In this document: positions 58,798 through 64,000 of the stretch, piece after piece
How the letters are laid out: every line of letters starts with the position of its first letter
Position numbering within the stretch: position 1 is the stretch's first letter
Source: Parerythrobacter_A sp963799315
Lineage (GTDB): Bacteria > Pseudomonadota > Alphaproteobacteria > Sphingomonadales > Sphingomonadaceae
Assembly (NCBI GenBank): GCA_963799315.1
Contig: CAWCWP010000001.1
Location: 992,001 to 1,056,000, forward strand
DNA: 64,000 bases
Direction of reading: 5' to 3'
Notes under the pieces: model-generated
Database searches by the model: none
Seen by the model: the letters and a program-made list of their open reading frames with translations, nothing else
What the model was told of the DNA's origin: nothing
Made by a program: the position numbers and the translations under genes

Positions 58798-60373
58798 TCA
58801 GCACCGGGCTGTTAAGCCTGCGCTCAAACCCGCCGCCGCCAACAGCGCCTTCGTGCCCGCATCGAAATCCGCCGCGCCGCTCTCGATATCCTTCGCCATC
58901 TTCTTGCCCAGCTCCACCCCGAACTGGTCGAACGGGTTGATCCCCATCAGCACCGCATTGGCGAAGGTGCGGTGTTCGTGAAACGCGATCAGCGCGCCCA
59001 AGCGCGGCGGCATCCAGATCGTCGCCAGTATCGTCGCGCTCGGCCTGTCACCGGGAAACGCGCGCGCCGGGTCGCGGCCATCGGCGGACATATTGCCGCC
59101 CGCCATCAGCGCCGCACCTTGCGCAAAGCAATTCGTCAGCAGGATGCGGTGATGCGCCGGGATCCAGCATGTCGCCGGGTGCGATGCTGGCGATGAAATC
59201 CACCGGCACCAGATGCGTGCCCTGATGCAGCAGCTGGAACACCGCATGTTGCGCATCGGTGCCCACCCCGCCCCATGTGATCGGCGCGGTCGGGCCGCGA
59301 CACGGCTTCGCCCGCAGCGCGTCACCCGCTTGCCATTGCTCTCCATTTCCAGCTGCTGGAGATAGTCGGGCAGCAGTGACAGCCGCTCGTCATAGGCGAA
59401 CACCGCGCGCGTCTGGCACCCGCGCAGCCGCGTGTAATACTGGTCCGCAAAGGCCGCGCGCAGGGCCAGATTGTCGCGCCCGTCTTCGCTGTCGAAATGC
59501 TCGTCCATCGCCCGCGCGCCGGCCAGCATGTCGCGGAAATCGTCCATCCCCATCGCCATCGCGACCGGAAAGCCGATGCTGGACCATAGCGAATAGCGCC
59601 CGCCGACCGTTTCCGGAAACGGCAGGATGCGCGTTTCGTCGACGCCCCATTCCACCGCCTTTTCCGGCGACGCGGTCAGCGCCACCACGCGCCCGCCCGG
59701 ATCGTCCACGCCATTGTCGCCCAGCCATTTCAGCGCGCTCTCGGCGTTGGTCATGGTCTCGATGGTGGTGAAGGTCTTGGAAGCAACCGCGACCATCGTG
59801 GTCGCCGGATCGCAGGCCGCAAAGGCCGCTTCCAGCGCCAGCCCGTCGATGTTCGACACCACATGCACGTCCACCTTCGCGCCGTCGCGGGTAAGCGCAT
59901 CGACCGCCATCGCCGGACCCAGCGCGCTGCCGCCGATGCCGATATGGATGAGGTGCTTCACCGGCCCCAGCACGCCATCGTGCAGCGCGCCGACCAGCAG
60001 CGCCATCCGCTCCAGCAGCGCGCTACCCTCCTCCACCGCCGCCGCGTTGCCGGACCCGCGCATGGCGGTGTGCGTCGCGGCGCGTCCCTCGGTCGGGTTG
60101 ACCACCTCGCCCGCGAACAAGGCCGCGCGCTTTCCGGCAAAATCCGTCGCGCTCGGCCAGTGCCTCGAACCGGTCCAGCAGCGCATCGTCCAGATGCGTT
60201 TTCGACCAGTCGAACCGGATGACGCCGCCGCTATCCGCGATATCGCCGACATCGGGCAGCGCCAGCGTTCCGGTCAGCTTCGCCACGCGGTCGGGGTCGC
60301 CATCGAACAGCGCCGCCAGCGTCCGCACCGGGAGTTCCGCCAGTTCGGCCCAGGTCGCTGCGGCATCGGTCAT
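58798..60373 (-). CDS. pgi: Glucose-6-phosphate isomerase (several frame changes)
   Basis: Pgi interconverts glucose-6-phosphate and fructose-6-phosphate. It starts MTDAAATWAELAELPVRTLA and has NPTEGRAATHTAMRG, LIHIGIGGSALGPAMAVDAL, VASKTFTTIETMTNAESALK, LPFPETVGGRYSLWSSIGFP, QLEMESNGKRVTR, and at the end GINPFDQFGVELGKKMAKDI. Extra bases near 60145 and 59165 and a missing base near 59312 shift the frame; between the last two the true frame reads GTDAQHAVFQLLHQGTHLVP. Joined length is near 524 residues. Convergent with the response regulator. Confidence 0.94.
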
Positions 60374-60497
60374 GCAAAAATCCTTTTCCCGTTTCCACCG
60401 TCATGGCGGTAGGGAGCCGCGCAATGCTTGCAAAGTCCCCGACCCCCGCCGCAATCGAATTCCGTCCGCTCGCGCGTGCCTGCAAGGGGTCCGCACG

Positions 60498-61291
60498 ATG
60501 AGCGATACCAAACCCGCCAAGAAGGAAGACAGCTTCGTCGTCTTCCTGCTGAAACTGGCGCTGATTGTGCTGGTCTTCCGCAGTTTCATCTTCTCGCCTT
60601 TCAACATCCCGTCCGAAAGCATGCTGCCGCGCCTGATGAACGGCGATTACCTGCTCGCGGCGAAATGGCCTTATGGCTTTTCGCGCAATTCGCTGCCCTT
60701 CGGCGTTTCGCTCGATCCGGACCGCGTCTTCGCCAGCGCGCCCGAACGCGGCGATGTGGTGATCTTCAAACATCCGATGGACGGGATGGATTACATCAAG
60801 CGCGTCATCGCCCTGCCCGGCGATACCGTCTCGATGTCGCAGCGGCGAGCTGATCCTGAACGGTGAAGCCGTGCCCAAGGAACGCATCGACGATTTCATC
60901 GTGCCGCTGTCGCCCAACACCCAGTGCCACGTCATGGCCGAACGCATCGTCACGCCCGACGGACCGGCGTGCCGCTATGCCCAGTTCCGCGAGACCTTGC
61001 CCGGCGGGCGCAGCTACGACGTGCTGGATTTCGGGCTTGCCCTCGCCGACGATTACGCGCAAGTCACGGTGCCCGATGGCGCGATGTTCGTGATGGGCGA
61101 CAACCGCGACAATTCGCAGGACAGCCGCTTCCCCGCCGCAGTCCAGCGGCGGGGTCGGCCTCGTCGATCAGGATCTGCTGGTCGGCCGCGCGACCGTGCT
61201 GATGTGGTCCACCGATGGCAGCGCGGAATGGCTGTTGCCGTGGACCTGGTTCACCGCCCTGCGCGGCGACCGGATCGGCACCGGACTTTGA
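60498..61291 (+). CDS. lepB: Signal peptidase I (two frame changes)
   Basis: LepB removes signal peptides outside the inner membrane. One N-terminal membrane helix (FVVFLLKLALIVLVFRSFIF) precedes the catalytic Ser in FNIPSESMLPRLMNGDYLLA, Lys in DYIKRVIALPGDTVSM and the box D/E FVMGDNRDNSQDSR. Extra bases near 60845 and 61147 break the frame. Joined, it has about 263 residues. AUG is the first good start; upstream sequence is spacer shared with divergent pgi. It forms a run with rnc and era on the plus strand. Confidence 0.94.
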
Positions 61292-61967
61292 GCGGCGCTG
61301 GACTCGGCGAAACGTCGGACTGGCTGGCAATCGCATGGCTTTGCGGTTGACGACCGTGCCTTGTGGCAGGAGGCGCTGACGCATGGCAGCACTGGCGCAG
61401 CCGCGCGATTACCAGCGGCTGGAATTTCTTGGCGACCGCGTGCTGGGCCTCGCCGTGGCCGAGGCATCTGCACACTGCCGAGCGCGGAGCCGAGGGACAG
61501 CTTGCCCTGCGACTGAACGCGCTCGTCAGCAAGACCGCCTGCGCCCAAGCGGCACGCGCCATCGACGTCAGCCGCCATGTCCTGCTGGGCAAGCAGGCGC
61601 GCGACGATGGCGCGGCGGACAGCGACAATGTGCTGGGCGATGTGATGGAAGCGCTGCTGGGCGCATGCTTCCTCGAACAGGGCTACGAAGCCGCGCGCGA
61701 CCGTGTGCTGGCGCTGTGGGCGGATGCGCTGGACGGCGTCCGGCACCGAGCGCAAACACCCCAAAAGCGCGCTGCAGGAATGGGCGGCGGGCAACCGGCA
61801 CCGCACGCCGGAATACGACCGTGATCGACCGCGCCGGCCCCGACCACCGCGCCCGCTTCACCGTCGAGGTCGCGGTCCATCGCGTCGGCAAGGCGCAGGC
61901 CACCGCCAGCAGCAAGCGCGACGCCGAAACCGCCGCCGCCAAGGCCTTTATGGCGCAATTCGGCTGA
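61287..61967 (+). CDS. rnc: Ribonuclease III (heavily frame-broken as read)
   Basis: RNase III cuts double-stranded RNA in rRNA and mRNA processing. Fragments in different frames give RALWQEALTHGS, the signature YQRLEFLGDRVLGLAVAE, NALVSKTACAQAARAIDV, DVMEALLGACFLEQGY with catalytic Asp and Glu, and the RNA-binding domain with VEVAVHRVGKAQATASSKRD and AETAAAKAFMAQFG. At least five frame changes in 680 bases are needed, the highest density in the window. The start may be TTG at 61287, overlapping the lepB stop. Position between lepB and era is the conserved order, so I treat it as the housekeeping gene. Confidence 0.85.
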
Positions 61968-61994
61968 CGCCCCCTTCAGGATGATCCCCTCGAC

Positions 61995-62909
61995 ATGACC
62001 GACACCCCCGACCAGACCCGCTGCGGCGTCGTCGCCGTCCTCGGCGCGCCCAATGCGGGCAAATCGACACTGGTGAACCAGCTTGTCGGCCAGAAAGTCG
62101 CCATCACCACCGCCAAGGCGCAGACGACGCGCGCCCGGATGCTGGGCATTGCGCTGCACGATACTGTCGACGCAAGAACGCAGATGATCCTGGTCGATAC
62201 GCCCGGCATCTTCGCGCCGCGCCGCAAGCTGGACCGCGCGATGGTCAGCGCCGCGTGGGACGGGGCGGAGGCGGCGGATGCGGTGGTGCTGCTGGTCGAT
62301 CCGATCAAGCAGCGGCGGCACGAATTGCTGCCGCTGGTCGAGGCGCTGGCCAAGCGGCCCGAACGCAAGGTGCTGGTGCTGAACAAGGTGGACAAGGCGG
62401 TAAAGGAACCGTTGCTGGCACTGGCGCAGGAGCTGGGCGAAGCGGTCGATTTCGCCGAGATATTCTTCGTCTCCGCGCTGACCGGCGACGGCGTGCCCGA
62501 AATGAAGGACGCACTGGCGGCGATGATGCCGGCGGGGCCGTGGCATTATCCCGAAGACCAGGTCAGCGATGCCAGCGAACGCCTGCTCGCCACCGAAATC
62601 ACCCGCGAACAGCTTTACGCGCAGCTGCACGAAGAACTACCCTATGCCAGCGCGGTGCGTCCCGAAAGCTACGAGAAGCGCAAGGACGGCAGCGTGGAAA
62701 TCCGCCAGCAGATCGTGATCGCGCGCGACAGCCAGAAACCCATCGTGCTGGGCAAAGGCGGCAGCCGCATCAAGGCCATCGGCGAGGCAGCGCGCGCGGA
62801 ACTGGCGGAATTGCTGGGTGTGAAGGTGCACCTGTTCCTGCACGTTAAGGTCGACGAAGGCTGGAGCGAGGACAAGGAGCTGTACGAGGAAATCGGGCTG
62901 GAGTGGTGA
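61995..62909 (+). CDS. era: GTPase Era
   Basis: Era binds 16S rRNA near its 3' end and helps 30S assembly. The intact 304-residue frame has G1 LGAPNAGKSTLVNQLVG, the switch with TTAKAQTTRARMLGI, G3 VDTPGI, G4 LNKVDKA, G5 VSALTGDG and the C-terminal KH domain with PIVLGKGGSRIKAIGEAARA. It ends in the usual YEEIGLEW. Third gene of lepB-rnc-era. Confidence 0.97.
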   Translation: MTDTPDQTRCGVVAVLGAPNAGKSTLVNQLVGQKVAITTAKAQTTRARMLGIALHDTVDARTQMILVDTPGIFAPRRKLDRAMVSAAWDGAEAADAVVLLVDPIKQRRHELLPLVEALAKRPERKVLVLNKVDKAVKEPLLALAQELGEAVDFAEIFFVSALTGDGVPEMKDALAAMMPAGPWHYPEDQVSDASERLLATEITREQLYAQLHEELPYASAVRPESYEKRKDGSVEIRQQIVIARDSQKPIVLGKGGSRIKAIGEAARAELAELLGVKVHLFLHVKVDEGWSEDKELYEEIGLEW

Positions 62910-62912
62910 GGC

Positions 62913-63095
62913 CTATCGCTTCTTCGCGATATTGATCGCGTTCTTCTTCGCGAAATCCTTGGTCAATTCCTCGCTGCGGTTCAGGGCCTTGGCGATCTGG
63001 CGCAGGCCTTGGCCTTTGGCGGCGAGGGTGCGGAGCTGACCGGCTTCCTCCGCCTTCCAAGGCTGCTTGTGACGTTCGAAGCGGTCCTTTGCCAT
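62913..63095 (-). CDS. Small basic HTH-like protein
   Basis: A 60-residue protein starting MAKDRFERHKQPWKAEEAGQ, then LRTLAAKGQGLRQIAKALNR and SEELTKDFAKKNAINIAKKR. The middle looks like a helix-turn-helix of the SANT or resolvase type, and the ends are strongly basic, so nucleic-acid binding is likely. I cannot name a family or role. It lies between era and a palindromic repeat, convergent with era (3 bases apart). Confidence 0.6.
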   Translation of the reverse strand: MAKDRFERHKQPWKAEEAGQLRTLAAKGQGLRQIAKALNRSEELTKDFAKKNAINIAKKR

Positions 63096-63114
63096 TCTCA
63101 CGACTTTCGTTGTT

Positions 63115-63191
63115 CGTCATCGCGAGCGTAGCGCGGCGATCCAGAGCAGCACTCGGTTACTCCGGATTGCTTCGCTTCGCTCGCAATGACG
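63115..63191. repeat. Long imperfect inverted repeat
   Basis: Two arms of about 30 bases: the left contains CGTCATCGCGAGCGTAGCG and the right CTTCGCTCGCAATGACG, around a 13-base centre. Translated, one strand gives the HCERSEAI peptide, which I know as the product of a widespread dispersed repeat often misread as protein. It lies 5 bases past the corrected topA stop and may act as its terminator. Confidence 0.85.
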
Positions 63192-63195
63192 ATGG

Positions 63196-64000
63196 TTATT
63201 TGGCCTTCGCCGCAGTCTTCTTGGCGTCTTCTTTTTCGGCGGAGCTTTTTTCTTCGCGGCGGGCTTTTTCGCCGCCGCCTTCTTCTTCGGCGCGGCTTTC
63301 TTGCGTTTCTTCTTGGCCGGGCCCTTGGCGGCGCGGGCGTCGATCAGCTCGATGGCCTGCGCTTCCGTCACGTCTTCGGGCTTCATGTCCTTCGGGATCG
63401 TCGCATTGGTCGTGCCGTCGGTGACATAGGGGCCGTAGCGCCCTGGCAGCACGCGCATTTCGCCGCCGCTGGTGGGATGCTCCTTGAAGGTCTTGATCGG
63501 CTCCGCCTTCGCCCGCGCGCCGCCCTTCCGATTCGCCGCTTCGGCCAGCAGCGTCACCGCCGCATTCATGCCGGTTTCGAACACATCGCGCGGTGGTGGT
63601 CAGCTTGGCATATTTGCCATCATGTCTGCAGGTAAGGCCCGTAACGCCCTATCGCGGCTTCGATTTCCTTGCCGGTTTCCGGGTGCGTGCCGACGATGCG
63701 CGGCAGGTCGAGCAGCTTGATCGCCCATTCCAGATCGAAGTCGTCGAGATCCTTGGGGATGCTGGCGCGCTTCGCTTCCTTGCCCTCGCCCATCTGGACA
63801 TAGGGGCCGAAGCGACCGGATTTGCGCTCGATTTCGAGGCCGGTTTCGGGGTGCTTGCCCATCACCGCATCCTCGACCGCGTCGTCGCCTTCGCCGCCCG
63901 GCTGCGCGAAGCGGCGGGTGAACTTGCATTCGGGGTAATTCGCGCAGGCGACGAACGCGCCGAACTTGCCGCCGCGCAGGGAGAGTTTGCCGCCCTCGCG
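63196..64000 (-). CDS. topA: DNA topoisomerase I, C-terminal part
   Basis: The C-terminal region of TopA; the catalytic N-terminus is beyond the right edge. Visible are a zinc-ribbon-like segment (FVACANYPECKFTRRF) and repeated units GRFGPYVQMGEG, GRYGPYLQT and GRYGPYVTDGTTN, each with HPETG or HPTSG leads, which form the DNA-binding C-terminal repeats. A Lys/Ala-rich tail (AKKKRKKAAPKKKAAAKK) follows. One base is missing near 63620 and one A near 63217; with the latter restored the tail ends KKTAAKAK at 63196 and does not run into the repeat. Confidence 0.93.

Noticed and set aside
60840..61150. Programmed frameshifting as the cause of breaks in lepB and other genes
   Set aside because: The breaks occur in too many unrelated genes, in both directions, without a common slippery heptamer and downstream structure. 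Sequence error explains them better.

Overview
The window reads as one stretch of chromosome from a GC-rich alphaproteobacterium of the order Sphingomonadales, most likely family Erythrobacteraceae. I infer this from gene order and protein flavour, not from a search: the coupled block divL-tsaE-amgK-murU-addB-addA-trxA, a DivL-type kinase with tyrosine in place of the phospho-accepting histidine, a TonB-dependent receptor with a TetR regulator, a propionyl-CoA operon and lepB-rnc-era. Almost all of it is housekeeping DNA. I see no rRNA, CRISPR array, prophage, insertion sequence or plasmid function.

Layout. 0-5.4 kb: start of a branched-chain 2-oxoacid dehydrogenase E1-alpha gene, thyA, tRNA-Pro(CGG), a DUF3429-like membrane protein, an AarF/UbiB-type kinase, recG. 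5.4-16.5 kb: sdhE, mfd, a single EAL protein, nadK, tRNA-Asn(GTT), secA, argJ, an inositol-monophosphatase-family gene. 16.5-27.9 kb: seven minus-strand genes joined by ATGA or short overlaps (divL to addA), with trxA last after a 10-base gap; they link cell-cycle signalling, tRNA t6A formation, cell-wall recycling, double-strand break repair and thioredoxin. 28-36 kb: ahcY facing a peroxiredoxin, a TonB receptor facing a TetR gene across two palindromes, folE coupled to a phospholipase-D-like gene, tRNA-Arg(ACG), a NUDIX hydrolase. 36-44 kb: two Flp pilins, an M48 protease lipoprotein, accA, xerD, an uncharacterised 650-residue exported protein with a 57-residue membrane partner, aroK-aroB.

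44-54 kb is a propionate-to-succinyl-CoA region on the minus strand: pccB, methylmalonyl-CoA epimerase, an enoyl-CoA hydratase-like gene, methylmalonyl-CoA mutase, DUF4160, DUF2442, bioB, an LprI-like gene and pccA. PccA needs biotin, so bioB fits. The E1-alpha gene at the left edge belongs to branched-chain amino acid breakdown, which feeds propionyl-CoA. 54-64 kb: an extended-SDR reductase, glutathione reductase, a DEAD-box RNA helicase, a response regulator, pgi, lepB-rnc-era and the end of topA.

Two features cut across the annotation. First, about 38 single-base frame changes (plus several in rnc) break genes that are otherwise well conserved; by my hand count roughly 30 have one extra base and about 8 lack one, several in homopolymers. 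Neighbouring genes are intact and no degradation is seen, so I read these as sequence or assembly errors and annotate each gene as one CDS. Second, four dispersed palindromic repeats lie at 48.7, 50.4, 51.3 and 63.1 kb; the first sits in frame inside the mutase gene and is the most unusual thing here. I did not find a convincing undescribed multi-gene system.
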